This document shows positions 24,501-38,149 of a DNA stretch of 64,000 nt, one piece after another. Both the position numbers and the translations under genes were made by a program. A model generated the notes under the pieces. The model was not told the DNA's origin. It saw nothing but the letters and a program-made list of their open reading frames with translations, and did no database searches. Source of the stretch: Coturnix japonica (Eukaryota; Chordata; Aves; Galliformes; Phasianidae); contig NC_029519.1 in the NCBI RefSeq assembly GCF_001577835.2, positions 30,008,539 through 30,072,538 of the forward strand. Direction: 5' to 3'. Each line of letters opens with the position of its first letter. Position 1 is the first letter of the stretch.

Positions 24501-27500
24501 ACTGTAGAGATTCTGCATCTGTAGGTAGCCAGACTGAAGTGCAGTGCTTCTACCGGTGTCATAGAATCAACATAAAGTCATAGGATGGATTGGGTTGGAA
24601 TGGACTTCAAGGATCATTATGTTCCAACCCTCTGCCACAGGCAGGGTTGCCAACCACTGGATCAAGTACTAGACCAGGCTGCCCAGGGCCCCATCCAACC
24701 TGGCCTTGAACACCTCCAGGAGCATCCACAGCTTCTCTGAGCAGCCTGTGCCAGCACCTCGCCACTCTCTCTGTAAAGAACTTCCCCTTGACATTCTCAT
24801 CTAAATCTTCCCTCCTTGAGTTTAAAACCATTTCCCCTTTTCCTGTTACTTATTTAGCCATGTAAAAAGTTGATTTCCTCCTGTTTATAAGGTCCCTTTA
24901 AATACTGAAAGGCCATAATGAGGTCTCCCCGCAGCCTTCTCTTCTCCAGTCTGAACAAGTCCAGCTCCTTCAGTCCATCTTCATAGGAGAGGTTCCCCAG
25001 CCCTCTGATCATCTTCGTGGCCCTCCTCTGGTCCCTTTGTTGATTGTTTTCTGTAATAGTTGTTAACAAAAGTTGGGTGGTCAGATATAGTCATTGATTC
25101 AACAGTTAAATACACAGTGGGCTTGGAAAGTTTATTTCAACTATACAGACAGTAAAACGTTAGGAAGTGCACTGTGTGAGTTTTGGTGCACGTAGAGAAG
25201 TACCCGAGATAGACAAATACAAATAATCATCTTACTACTGTGCAATTCAAATATAAGTAGTTTCACTTACCTTTTGTCATTCAATAAAGAAGCTGAATAA
25301 GCAGCTGAAAAATCAAGGTTGCTAATACTCCCATGTTAGTGTTTAGCATCCCATTTCTTCAGCTGCTTCTTGGGAACACCTTTAAGCTATTTGTTAGTGT
25401 GTCAGCTTGCTAAGTTAACTGGTTAGGCTTCAGGAAATATTCTTTCAGAAAAGATAGGCTAGACTGTAAGAAGCTGTTTTGCTCTGAGCTATTAAAAAGT
25501 GCTCAGTATTGGGAGAACTCAAGTCGTAGCTGCTGAAGATTTAAGGGGTTGTAAGAGTCTGCTTTGGATGACTAAATTCTTAGTGAATTTTAATGCAGTT
25601 TTCTCAAGAATGAGATTGAACAGCCTTCTATTCTTAATAGCACTTCTTGTCTGCTGTAGACTTTTCAGCTGAAAGAGCATTATTTTACATTTTGCTTTTA
25701 ATAGAGGAGCAGGAAATAGCTATCAGAGGTAGACTGAGTAGAATCACAATCTACCAAAAAGCGAAGATGAGTTGTGAGATCCTTATTTATGCTGTCCAAC
25801 CTCTGCAGCAGAGTTAGTTGTTGGAAAAGGTTGCTTGCATGCATTTGACCATGAAAATTTGGTATAAACTCAACACAATTAGTGTATATTCCAGCTCAGG
25901 AACTTAACTCTTGGCTATGCTCTGAAGATGCTTAGTATGCTGCTGATGACTATTTTGCGTTATTCAAGTTTCCCTAGGAAGACAGAGCTAAAGAACAGTT
26001 TTCTGTATGGACGGTAGATGTTCTATAAGGCAAAGAGCAAATAAAGCCTCTTCATGCAGGCAGACACTTTTTTAATTAATAATTTAATAGTGGATGCATT
26101 TCTGCTACCGTGTTAGCAAAAACACTTACAGTGGCTCCGTAGAGGCACAACTTTCATATTCTGTTATTAATTGCATGGGTTTTGTAAATTTGTAACTAAA
26201 TAAAATTCAGATACGTTTTGCATTAGTAAATGTAATTTACCAGATTACCAGGCCAAAAGCTAGAAGTAATCTGATTAAAACTTTAAAAAGTTTGTTGGAT
26301 CTCCTGCATCACACGTTAATTCTTTGAAAATGCTTTCAGTTGACCATGGCTGTGATAATTAAATGTTCTTCGTTGGTAATGATTCTAAGAAGCTGAACTC
26401 TTTTTTTAGGATCAACTGGCTAACTTTCACCAGCTAACTTCAGAACTGCATGCAGCCAATGAGAAAAAAGAATTGGTAAGTAAAACTTAAGCAACAACTG
26501 CCTGTGTTCAGGTTTGAGTTTTTCAGCATACTTAGAAATGTTCTGGAAATGAAATCAAGTAAAGAGGTGACAGCGCTTCCCTCATTTTAACATATTTAAG
26601 GTAATGAAAACTGAAATAAGCTGTGGAGATCTGCGGAAAAATCTCATGGTGTTTTATATGAGTGAATGTTTGATATTCTACAAATCTCTCCTTGTCTTAC
26701 AGAGCAGTCAGTTTCTGCAAACTGTGGCAGAGCAGAATGTGGAACTAGAGCAGCTACAGAAACAACTGAGGTATAAACCAAGCAATTTAAAAAGGATACA
26801 AATATTTTCTATAGGCTTTCCTACATTAAGTTGCTATCATAAGCCTGTTTCGTCTTGCAAGCTTTGATGGTGATAGTTGAAATGGTTTCAGGTAATGGCT
26901 TCTTAATGGTTTGCTATAAATGTGCATCAATAGTGGTAAGGTACAATATGTCTAGTCATTTCTAGTCCCTGAGATAGGTAGCACTACATATTTGCTTTAA
27001 AAGGAACAAAGCGTTCAGTGCCACAGAAAAACAGAAGGGTTTTTATTGGAGTACAGTTTGTACAGACATGTTTCTGAGGGGGAATTGTTTGTAATCTCAG
27101 TTGCCTTAGCTCAGCGTATCTTGCAGAAGGAAGGTGTGACAGGAATAAAGAACCACGATGAAGATTAAGGTGGTATTTTGGGTATTTGAAAACGAAGTAT
27201 TTTCCAACTCTGACATCACACACAAACTGCTTGTGTGTGCTGCTGTCTTTAGATTAGAGCACCATGTCTCTGCATTTTTGAACACCTCTTGCAGAAGGTA
27301 GCGCTGAAATTTTTACAGACAAATGGGATACCAGAACAGATCAAGTCTTGTATTCACATGCATTATGTGTATGTTGATCAACGTATTCACATAGGCATAA
27401 TATTCTCTTGCTTTTTATGCTGTTAAATAGTATTTTTCATTGTTGTAAGGAATTTTCCTAGAAGTTGATTTTTAAAAGCAACAAATATTTTCTGGTTTCC

Positions 27501-30500
27501 TTTGTGACTTAGTTGTGCTCCAGTTTGCATTAGTTTGTTTGCTGTTTTTTAACCTTATTGTGTACTCATTGGTCTTTAAACTTATCCTAATCCAAAGTTT
27601 GAATAATTGCCCTGGTGGAGGGCAGTATATTTCTTTCTGTTTCCAAGACAGAGAAGCAGGAGTGTTGTCTCATTGTTCCACATAATAAGAGGAAAACCTC
27701 TTGCGCTGTATCCAAGAAGTTATATGAAATCTGACTGCCCTTCACAGCCATTTAAACAAAGTTGTAAGACTCTGATTTTCCCCTGTAATAATCCAAGTGT
27801 AATTCACAGTCTGTTTTCTTTACATAGGCAAGCTAAAATAGATAGGTGGACAGCAAGCGCTAAGGTTGATGAAATGATCAGATTGACAAAGATGCTTCAA
27901 GGCCAATTGGAGAGAAAGGTATTATAGAGAAGGGGGTAATTTTCTGTTGCAACTGAATGACTAGACAGTTATCTAATTGCTGATATTAATTTAATCTCAA
28001 GTTGTTCTCTAATTTATTATATACTTAATTAAATGTAGTTTATTTTGTATATCTTTGTTTTTATAAATGAAGCTCAGATGTTGCCTAGAAAACATGTATA
28101 TTCATTCTAGGAAGAAGATGTGGTAACTGCCCAGCAAAGAGAAGCAGCATCTGACAAACTCCTGCAGCAAATGCAGTCTAGTATAAAACAATTAGAAACA
28201 AGGTAAAGATGTATTGTTGGATGTTACTAATGGGATATGTATTAAAAAAGCCAAACAAACAGGAACACAGTTTTGACAACTTACTTTCTATGAGCTTAGT
28301 TTGAAAGAAGTGCTTTAATTAAGCTTTGTACTGTTAATTGCATGAAATTATTCATTTGTTTTAGATTACATGTTACCATCCAAGATGCTGAAGAGTTGAG
28401 AACAGAAAGAACAGCCCTGGAGAAGCAAATCAGAATGCTTCAGACAAAGTGTGCTAAATTGGAAAGGGAAAAGTATGAGGCAGTTACAAAAGTCCAAGAC
28501 TGCGTACAGCTGTTAGAAGAAGCTAACCTACAGAAAAGTCAGGTAAGTCACAGGTGAAGGCATTTCTTAGGTATTAGAAAACTTACATCACCTGCAGTTA
28601 CAAAGTGCCCACTTGTGTATTGGTAGAGGTATACGCACATACGAAACTAAACTTCTTTTGACTGTTGTACTAAAACGAGTAATGCAGAAGAGAGTGAAGT
28701 TACAATATGACCATACATCACTTGGTTTTATCATATAGCATAAATCTCATTAAATGTTTAAAAACAAATTGTGCTGTCAGAATAAAAAAGAAGGCCCTAT
28801 TATGAATTTATAACTTAGTAATGGTTAGGAAAGGGAAGCTGAAGCTAGAAGGAGTTTTCAATGGTAAGACAGGTCCAGGAGAGTGAGCTTTGTGTTCAAC
28901 ACTCTGTAATAAGTAATTCCCACCATCTTTTCATGCAAAAGAACTGTTTGGTTCACTATTATCCACTGTGAAAGAGTTTACATATGCAGTCCTTGGCTGC
29001 TTATGAATCTTTACCTGTAGTTTTCTGGGAGGTAACTGATTTAGTCTATTGACCATTTAAAAAAAAAAAAAAGTGCTCAGCTCCATGTAGGAAAGTGTGT
29101 GCTCCTATACATGCACTCTAATTCTTAACAGAGATCATTTCTGTTCTTCCTTTCTTGTTGGGTCTTGGTGTCAGCTGCTGTAAAGTGCAAGGCAGAAAGT
29201 TCTTTTGAACACTGATTATGTGTGGTTTCATTTCTCACTGCTTGATATGGTGTCACAACAGAAGGATTAGCAGTAATATTTCTGGTTTGTTTGTGTTGTT
29301 TTTTTTTTAGGCACTGTTTAAGAAGAAACAAAAGGAAGAGGAGATCAGAAAGATGAAAGATGAGATATTTCAGCTCACAGAAGATACTGCTGCAAGAATT
29401 AGAAAGGCAGTAAGTTATGATGTTTAGAAAGAACCAACTATGAAGTTAAAAATTAAATCATTCTGTATTATACACAGTCACATCAGCAGTTTTCTTTTAA
29501 GTGATTTGATAATGTAAGTAGTAAGTGCATATAATACTGACAGTATTGTGCTCTTTGGCCTTATTATCTAGATAGGTACTCTTCCAACCCACATGATATT
29601 CTTACAACAGGTATTAATACAGCAGGTATTTGAGAGATGTATGGATGTGGTGCTTATGGACACTGTTTAGTGGTGGACTTGTAGTGTCAGGTGGATGGCT
29701 GGAACTGATGATCTTAAAGGTCTTTTCCGATCTAAATGATTCTGTGATTTAATATGATGTAAAAACAGGATGGGAAAATAGTTGGCAATATTTATTATTT
29801 AGTTTTGCTTTGTTTTTGATCACAGGTGGACATTGCAAAGAAACAATACAACGTACAGATCTCTCAATTAACAGAAGAACTTTTAGCTCTTCATATGGTA
29901 TGAACTTGACTTTTGAGAATGTCTGTGCTAGCAAAACATCTGATAGTTATTTGTTTATCAAGTTAAATATTTAATTGAATACAAAAGTAAATCCAGTAAA
30001 ATATTATAAGCAGTTTGGTGAAGAGGGAGCTCTTAGTTTTAGACAAAAAGGTCAGCCCTTTTGATACACTTCCTTCTAGACTAGTGTTTCTTTTTATTAT
30101 TGAATAGAAGTTACTAATGATTAGTTGTAAGTAAGTAATCAGAACTTAGTTCTTCTATAGTGTCACAATGTTTTTACGTGCATGCATGAGTCAATAATGA
30201 TAGGCTTGGGATACTTTTATCTTGGCCCATTTGAGAGACCTTACTAGAATTGTTTTGTTTACGGTGTTGTCTGGAAGGAATTGTGTATAGATTTTTATTA
30301 TGGCCAGGTGAAATGTTCTTAACTGCACAAGAAACTTTCATTTAAGCCCCAACAATCTAACAGTTTGTGTGCATATATAGTGTACTAATAGGCACTGATG
30401 CTGTGTAGCCCTGGTGTTTCAGTCACTCTTAAAAAATACAATTATGTGAACATTAACTTTCCTACAAAGCACAATTTTGATCTCTTCTACCTGGATTTGC

Positions 30501-33500
30501 CATAAAGCTAAGGCAAAGGAATGAGGGCAAATAAGCAGGCATATAGAATAGATCTGATTCTGTTTTTACTTCTCTTCGCAAATATGTAAGCAGTGAGCTA
30601 GATCCTATCCTGGGTCTCTTGTGCTGCCAATGAAAGGAGCTAGATTTTACTGTACCTGTTTAAGTCCAGTAGGATCTACCATAGGACCTCATATAGGTCC
30701 AATATATCCTACTGTAGCTCTGGATCTGGAGCTTTGTACTTCTGTGTACCAGTTTCCTCACTACCAGTACAGAGCATCTTCACATCTTTTGTACAGCTTT
30801 GTTTGCATAGGGGACAACAAGCAGCAACAGTAGATGGTAACATAGCGTGTAGAATTTTTATCGTGAGTTATTTATTCATATAAAAGACAAATGAGAGGTT
30901 TATTTAAATGACTGTCTGAAATAGGAATGTGGTGAAAAGCAAGATCAAATAGAACGAGCCATTAGAGAAAAGCGAGCAGTGGAAGAAGAACTTGAAAAGG
31001 TAAGGCAATTGTGTGTTTTCTACATCATGTTTCACATCTATCCTCAGTATGAAAATGTCTTCTTATTTTTCCCCACCTCTCATGTTTTTCCCTAACACTA
31101 GAATGAAGGACTATGCTGTGATCTTTGATTTCCTTATTTGTTGAATTGATTTTCATACCATTAAACATGCATGTCAGTATTTTAAGTTTTAAGCCGGAAA
31201 ATTAAAACTTTAAGTAATAAAATGAAAAGGGCATTCTTTGAGAAGTGTAAAAAGAGTTGTTTGACATGATCTAAAAGCACATTGGTATGTGTTCCAACTT
31301 AAATTTAAGCACGCTATACTGAAAACTAAATTAATGCAAGATCCTTGGAATACCTTTTTAGAAGAAACACCTAAATTCATTTATAGCCAGTTTTGTTTTA
31401 AATCTCTGGAAATAGGGCACAGTGAGGAGTAGCTTCTTTAACCATTACTGCTGTGTCAGTAACTAGTGAAAGGTAAAGATGATCTGTCAATAAATCGTAT
31501 TCTTAAGATTTGCAGAGAATACGGAGGACATGAATCTGACAATAGAAAACTAGAACAACTGCATCAGAAATATCTACTTGCAGAGACTACAAAATGTGAC
31601 CTTCAGCTGAGTCTGCAGACAACACAGCATAAACTGAAGCTGCTGGAAATGAAGTAAGTAGTGGACTATAAATCACTGTAGAAGTATTAAAGGGGGACAT
31701 CTGGCCAAAGAATGAAAATGAGAACTGCAAGCAGCTATTTAGATTGTCATTGTTTTATAAATTACATGGTTTGGAATCTTACCATGTCTAAATACTGCTT
31801 GTAGGAAAGCTTATTCTCTGAAATGGATGGATCGATGGATTCCCTAGGCTTGTTAAAATACTTCACTGACTTGTGCATAGTTCTATGGACTTCCAGGAAG
31901 CAGCAGGGGAACATGTGTATTGAGTCACACCAAAGATCTGTCCCAAATGTATGAGGGCTGCTCCAAAAGTAATGCCTCATATTTCACTGTGTAGACCCAT
32001 CATGTCAGAAGTGTCTGTTGGTGGTATGGCAGTAGAGGCTGAACCTTTCCACCAGTATTTTCTTACATATCGTTGCCATGCTGTAGATGGCAGCAGAGGG
32101 GCAGTCTGGCAACATAGCATCTGATGTGGAAGTGTAGATTAAGCATAAATGCTACTGAATTCCTCCATGTGGGAAAAAATGACACCCCTTGACATCCATT
32201 AACACATGCTGAACATTTATGGAGCCCAAACTGTGGATGTGAGCACAGTGAGGCATTTCAGCAACAGCAATAACAAGAATGAGTCACCTTCACAGGTATA
32301 GACTTCTACGAGCATGGCATGTAGGCTCTTGTTCATAGCTGTCAAGAATGCACAGCTAAAGGTGGTGCCAATGTTGAAAAATTGTGCATATTTTTAGCTA
32401 CAGAACACTATCAAACTATGTTAGTGTTCTCTTTGTATCTATTGTTGCATCCATGGAAATAAATGGGAGGCATTACTTTCAGAGCAGCCTACGTATATAT
32501 CTTCTCCATTACTGTCCAAAATAGTAATCTATGGAAAAACTGAATGCTGGAGCAAGCTGACAGTGATGCATCATTGTCATGTTTTGCCAGCATTCCAGTA
32601 GTGATGCACTGCTTAAAAACATCCAGAGGTGGCATCATATGTTTTTTTTTTTTTAATTATTGCTTTTGCTGTTATATGGATTACTTTGAATCTCTGTAAA
32701 ATCTTCTCATCTACAACACAGTGTGGCAATGAGTTCTATACCTGAAATACAACCATATGAAAAACTTACTTTTCTATTTTCAGTTTGCCTCTATTGCCAT
32801 TAAAGAAAACAATCACAAGGCAATATCATACTAGACTAATTAATCTACTAAGATTTTTTTTGCTGTCTACAGTTACAGTCTCCCCTATCTCCAAACCATC
32901 AGAGCTTCAGCGAAATGACAGTAGGAAAATGTAAAATTGACTTAAATCTTCTTAAAAGTCATGAATTCTCTTTCAGCTTTGAGGAAGAGAAATCTAATTA
33001 CCAGAAGAACATTTCTAACTTGCAAAGCATTCTGGATTCAGAAAGAGAAAAGAGTGGCTCTGTTGGTGAACAAAGGTTAAAGCTTCAGCAAGAGAATGAA
33101 CAATTGCAAAAAGAAATTGAAAGCTTGAAAAAACTGGCCACAGAGGCACAGCAAAAAGCCAAAATAAAGGTATGGTCTTGTAACATTATTATGCAATGGA
33201 AAGTACAGTGATGATAGCAGGGTAGCAAAGTCCTAGGCTACAGCAAGTGATGATATGCTCAAATGCAGCAGAAACAGACACAGACACAAAGGAAAAACTG
33301 TTTATCCTTGAAAGGCCTCAGGTGGGTAGGGATATCCAGCAAGATACCTTTACCTCCACTGCCAGCCCTTAAATGAAGTTTGGGAAGGATCCTGACTTTA
33401 CCACTTCTGGTCACTCAGGTACAATGTGTACATCTGTGCTCCCCTGGGTTGGCCCTGCCTTCCACCAGATGTCTAGTCACTGTTTCAAGCTGTGTGTTAA

Positions 33501-36500
33501 CATTTCTGCTACAGGTTTATATGCTGTTTATATTTTAGGGTTGATGTTTGCTTGTTGAGGCAGCATTTCTAGGAAAAAATATTTGGAAGTTTAAATTGGG
33601 GGTGAGCGTTTCAGTGATGCTTGCTCTTTTTCAATTATAAATAATCTTGTTTTAATATCATGTGTCCTCAAGATTTGTTTAGTAGCTCAGTCTCTTCTAA
33701 TTATGCTTGATAAGAAGATCTCAAATATTCTATCTTATTTTGTCCAAATAGTCCATGAATAGTCTAAATAGTAAACAATTTTCTTCAACTGATTTAACTT
33801 ACTCTAATTCTAGATCTCCATTTATCTACTGATACACACTTTCAACAAATGTTTATAAATTTAGTTCAAGTGCTTAAAAAAAACAAACAACTTGACTGTA
33901 TCCTATTGGTTTTTTTTTGTTTTTTTTTTTTATGTAGGTAAGCACTATGGAGCATGAGCATGCTGTGAAAGAACAGGGATATGAAGTTCGTCTTAAGGAA
34001 ATGGAAGACATCAGTCAAAAGTCTACTGCTGAACTTAGGCATCTGTTGGTAGCTCAGCAAAAAGCAACAAAGAGATGGAAAGAAGAAACAAAAGTTCTTA
34101 CTGAAACTACTGAAGCTAGGATCAATAAGTTAAAGTAAGTGCAATTTTGTTGTTGTCCTGGCTGCTACAGTAGCAGTTACCATTTGGTATAGGGATATAT
34201 CCATGGTAGAAAGGAAAGGAGACCAGACCATAGAATAGATGATGTACTTCTAGCAAACAGAAGAAACAATGTTCTCTTTAGAACTCTGACGTGACTCATA
34301 GTGAAGCCAGCAGCTAGTAACTGACATTAAAACTTTGCATCTTGTGTGAATTCTGTATAACAAAAAGTAAATTTGAATATCTTCTTTCCATTTTTTTTCC
34401 TTGCAGTTGTAGCAAAACACAGCTGTGTATTATGACAACTCCTATCTTTATTCAGAACAGTCTTTATCAAAGTAAGCATGAAATAAGTCTCCAGCCTTAT
34501 AAGTTGGAAACAATGTTTGTAGAGGCACATGGTTAAAAGTTGTGGGGTTGTTTTTATTTTTTTTTTAGATTTAATTTTTAGATTAAATATTTTCTTTTCC
34601 ATTTTCTTACTAATAGAAGTGATCTGAATCAACAAAAACTTCGTAATCAGGAGCTTACTGCTCAGCTGGAAAAGGCAAACGATAAAGTAATAGAGGTAAG
34701 AGTGATAGAACAATTGCTTTCAGTTAGAAGCTGATGCAGATACACTAGGATGTTAACAGAAGCCCATTAAGATATGTTTCTGGTTTAAAAAAATAACTTT
34801 ATAAAGAAGGATTTTTGACAGAGGAGTAGACGTGGCATGAAAACACAACTGCTTTGGATGACTGTCATAGTCAAATAGCAAAAAGACATTAACTTCACTA
34901 TCAAATTATTAGAAAAACTATTAGAGTTGAGAGATGGTCTTATGTGGTTACTAATCAGGCTATTTTAGGCAGTTTAGGGAATGTTTGCAAAAACATGCCT
35001 TCAGACACATGCACACCTCTAAAAAGGAGAGGGTGCTGTGTTATGTATATATGTAGAAATCAGTTTTTCAGCATACACAGAGTTTACACTGCATGTGCGC
35101 ATATATCTATATAGATAAAAGCAATGTCTGTTAAAGTTAAGAGCATTGTTGTTTTGGAAAATGTATTGTTGAGTAATTAATGGTTACTTCAGAAAACAGC
35201 TGTCCTTCCAGACTGCCTCATAAATCAGGGATGATATCCAATTCTATCTAGTACAAAAAGCAACACAAGGATTTGTCCTGCTATACTATATTATTTGCAG
35301 GAGAAAAACCGGGATGATGTGAGATTGGGTTTCTGAAACTAACGTTAAAGAATGGTAAAAACTTTTTATGTAGTGTTTGATGAAGAGAAGCTATCTGTAA
35401 CAAGATCAGGTCATTTGTATCTGGTATACTTTTCTCCCCTTTGAATACAGCTAAAGATTTGTATTGTAGTAGTATATAAGTTAAATTATCTGCATAAAGA
35501 TATAATCTTTTATGCATCTTACTTCAGGAAGGTGAAACTTCCACTGAAGATGACTGTGACAGTAATATAATTAATATTTGAGCTGGAAATTCCTTATAAT
35601 GTGTCAGCACTGTGCTTTCAGTCTTACTGTAGGTGGTAAACAGCTCTGCTTCTACAGGTCCTCTTGCTTTCAGCTTTTTGCTATGCTATGGCTGGATTCA
35701 CAAAAGAGAACTTTATATTTGTAACAAGATACTTCATTTACACAGGATGAAAAATTAATGATCGAATATCAAAAACATATCAATAGGCTTCAAACGCGAC
35801 TAAACCAGGCAGAAGAGAGGGCAGCTACAGCATCACAAAAGGTACAAAACCTTAAAAAAACGTTATCAAAGTGCATAGAAAAATCCCATTGAATATTAGA
35901 AAGGTACTTTTTGTTTTATTCCTGAGGCAGAAGTGATCACATATGTGTGCAGTATTACTAATGTAACTTGAACAGCACAGTGCTCAGACAGCATAGATTT
36001 GTTTATGAAAACAAATTTGATGCAAATTACACTCATGGTTCAAAGTGTGTTGATGAAGGTGGATCACAATTTATATTATTTATCTATATTCAGAATTTTA
36101 TTTAAAAATAGAAGCCACCTCCTTAAATAATTGTCACTGTGGTTTACAAGCTTTATTAGCTTCTTGTGACCTACCGCAGTGATAATGAAGAACAAATTTG
36201 TTGATTCCTACCCCTATCTCCTGGAGAGTGTCCATCAAAGTGTGTCTGATTCCAGTCAATGTCACTTCAATTCACTGTCTTGATGTATGTCATAGTGAGG
36301 TCCCAAAAAATGCTGACTCAGCATTTCTGAAGAACAAACAGACTGAGGCAAAGCAGGGGAGGACTCCTTAAAGGTGCCAGGGAGAACGGAACTGAGGCTG
36401 AAGTGGGGTTTTCACATTGACAGATGACTTAGTGTTGCATTACTGTACACTGTAGCTTGGGCAGCATATTGATATGAAAGACAATTATGAAAACAGAGAA

Positions 36501-36938
36501 CTATTAAAATTACCAGTCCTCAGCTCAAAGACTATAAATATTAGCTTATTAATAATAGTAATTCCATAAAAAATATATTAAAAATACAGAATAATGTTTG
36601 CAGTTTTAAAACGTGCATATTCTCTGAAAATGTCTTCAAAGTACTCCTGCAGTCTATTCTTTTATCACCTGGAAACCTTGGGGATCTGAAATAAGATGCA
36701 AGAATTAATTTCCTACAGAACGCATTGTAAATTCTGCTGTCTACCCCACATTGCCACTTAGCTCAGCTTTTCCCTCTCCTTCATGACATTTTCTATATTG
36801 AAACTGTAGTTTTTTTAGATCCTAGGAGAAAAAAAAAGTTTTAAGAAACTATCTGCTTGTTTTAAATTACAGCTCAGCACATTAACTGCATGGAAGAAAA
36901 AGGCTACTTCTTCTCTGAAGGAACTAGAAAATATTTAA
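21498..36938 (+). CDS. SCLT1: Sodium channel and clathrin linker 1 (centriolar distal-appendage protein)
   Basis: Coding exons: 21498-21525, 21827-21888, 22221-22288, 22705-22774, 22926-22981, 23357-23489, 24333-24455, 26410-26475, 26703-26770, 27828-27918, 28111-28202, 28365-28542, 29311-29409, 29826-29897, 30925-30999, 31508-31653, 32977-33169, 33938-34134, 34617-34695, 35746-35841, 36873-36938. All junctions are GT-AG and phases match, giving 685 residues (human 688). The protein is almost wholly coiled coil. Blocks matching human include [43 protein letters not shown] and [12 protein letters not shown], and it ends LKELENI. The first two exons ([16 protein letters not shown]) do not resemble the mammalian N-terminus, so exons 1-3 are less certain than the rest. 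The start has a good Kozak context (GGCCATGG). SCLT1 sits on distal appendages with CEP83, CEP89, CEP164 and FBF1 and is needed for cilium formation. It was first described linking Nav1.8 to clathrin. Confidence 0.96.
23817..23894. repeat. (TTTTA)n pentanucleotide microsatellite in SCLT1 intron 6
   Basis: About fifteen perfect TTTTA units in a row, ending in a TTTTTAATTAA. It lies in the 843-bp intron between exons 6 and 7. The perfect run suggests recent expansion and length polymorphism. Confidence 0.97.
24558..25045 (-). mobile_element. CR1 LINE, 3' portion, in SCLT1 intron 7
   Basis: Read on the minus strand this is a CR1 3' end: coding remnant (GGACCAGAGGAGGGCC), the AAGTTCTTTACAGAGAG region, AGGCTGCCCAGGG on the plus side, and a terminal ATTCTATG near 24560. 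It is 5'-truncated. It is antisense to SCLT1, so its open frames are not host exons. Confidence 0.9.
29625..29752 (+). mobile_element. CR1 LINE tail fragment in SCLT1 intron 13
   Basis: A short plus-oriented CR1 3' end: GGCTGGAACTGATGATCTTAAAGG, a TTTTCCGATCTAAATG block and the terminal GATTCTGTGATT. Only the last 130 bases or so are recognisable. Confidence 0.8.
31952..32494 (+). mobile_element. Internally deleted mariner (Galluhop-like) in SCLT1 intron 16
   Basis: Inverted ends pair over about 30 bases: left AGGGCTGCTCCAAAAGTAAT, right (complemented) TAGGCTGCTCTGAAAGTAAT. Both are flanked by TA (31950-31951 and 32495-32496), the target duplication of Tc1/mariner elements. The interior keeps the 5' transposase region (GATGGCAGCAGAGGGGCAG, CCACTGACATCC-like, GTGGATGTGAGCACAGTGAG) and the 3' end. 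The middle of the roughly 1.2-kb parent is missing, so it is non-autonomous. Galluhop is known from the chicken, which supports a galliform source. Confidence 0.9.
33285..33505 (-). repeat. Dispersed ~200-bp repeat, copy 3, in SCLT1 intron 17
   Basis: The reverse complement of this stretch aligns closely with 4806-5020, including the shared GGTGGAAGGCAGGGCCAACC and ATTTAAGGGCTGGCAGTGG blocks. It lies in the intron between exons 17 and 18 in antisense orientation. Possible solo LTR, class not proven. Confidence 0.6.
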
Positions 36939-37373
36939 GTTGGTGTATTAACAGTATCCGTACTGTATTGGAGGTAAGAAGATAGCCGGAGAAGCTTTGG
37001 ATTGGAGCATTAAAATCAAATGCATAGCAAGGTTTGTAAAACTTCATACATATATTTTGTGTTTCACTCAGGTAACAAAGGCTGGCTGAAGATACTGTCC
37101 AAGAAGGATGCAAACTGATGGAATTCAAGTCCTTTGGTGTAGCAAATGAAACAATCTGAAACAGTGCTGTGGCTGTGGTGCGTTATCAGTTTTAGTCTTA
37201 AAAAAGAATACGTGTTATGTCCAACTGTGACAAAATTGTTTACAGGGAATGGAGTCCATCCTACTGAAATTCTGAAACAGCTTTGTTCACATACAGTTGA
37301 TATTTCTTTTCATTTTGTAGCACAGTAACTTGGGAATAATTTCTAGGTCTTACACGAATTATAGTAAGACAGT

Positions 37374-37379
37374 AATAAA
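37374..37379 (+). terminator. Proximal polyadenylation signal of SCLT1
   Basis: Canonical AATAAA 435 bases past the SCLT1 stop codon; no strong GT-rich element follows it closely. Confidence 0.5.
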
Positions 37380-37774
37380 TGACATCATGAATGTCAAATA
37401 GTTTTTATGATAGGTGCTACAAGTGGGAAATGCCTCTACAGCCTTCCATTTTTAAGAGTTGGTTCAGTTTGCTATGTCTCTGGAAAACAGTTGAAGTGTT
37501 GCTACAGCTATTCTTACAGCTAGTTTTTAAGGACCCTCACCTTGCTTCAGTTCTTCCTCTCCTCCCATTACTGTTCTACAATTGTTCTTTGCATTTCCAC
37601 TTGGGACTTCAGTTCTCAGTTACTTCAAATTGCACAAAGTTGGTCATCCAGCTCTTATGAGTGTGTTGGAATTCTACAAATGCCAGTATGTGAAAATTCT
37701 TGATAGAGGAGAAACTTCATAGAAAGGAATCTAAAATTATAGCTGAATTCTGTTTTTTCTATTTCACCTTATAT

Positions 37775-37780
37775 AATAAA
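37775..37780 (+). terminator. Distal polyadenylation signal of SCLT1
   Basis: Canonical AATAAA about 840 bases past the stop, followed within 20 bases by a GT-rich downstream element. Confidence 0.6.
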
Positions 37781-38149
37781 CATTTTGTATGTGTAACTAA
37801 TCTTGACATTTATTTTTACTAAAGTTACCTTCTTGCTATTTAAAAATAAATATGAAGAGTATAATTTTGTTTTAGGACTTCTAATTCAGTTGATAGATAA
37901 TGCTTACCTGACATTCAAGATCCACAAGGAAGATCTATCATCCTTAGTAGGAGATTTCTATACAACAGTTATCCTATACATGTTGGCCCACTCATAATAA
38001 TATAATAATATATACCTAAGCTGTGCTATATTATAGGAAATGCAAGCAAGCCTTACATTATTTGACAGCTTTCAGAGAAAGAAGAAAAATTTAAAAGAAA
38101 CTATTAAAACAGAGAGATCACTAGAGATCTGAGTGTCAGAGAAGGTGAA

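Larger units (their letters stand above)
36939..37800 (+). other. SCLT1: SCLT1 3' untranslated region (estimated)
   Basis: Follows the TAA at 36936-36938. It contains two polyadenylation signals, at 37374-37379 and 37775-37780. The second is followed by a T/GT-rich element (TTTTGTATGTGT), making it the better distal end. Confidence 0.6.

Noticed and set aside
34327-34713. Long minus-strand open frame opposite SCLT1
   Set aside because: It overlaps a verified SCLT1 exon and AT-rich intron in antisense; lysine/phenylalanine-rich low-complexity translation with no family similarity.
37905-37955. Minus-strand frame SPTKDDRSSLW as the CDKL2 terminal exon
   Set aside because: It sits after a poor acceptor (TTGTATAG without a pyrimidine tract), matches the family tail only in SP and DD, and overlaps the region just beyond the SCLT1 3' end. 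The exon at 15767 is a far better match.
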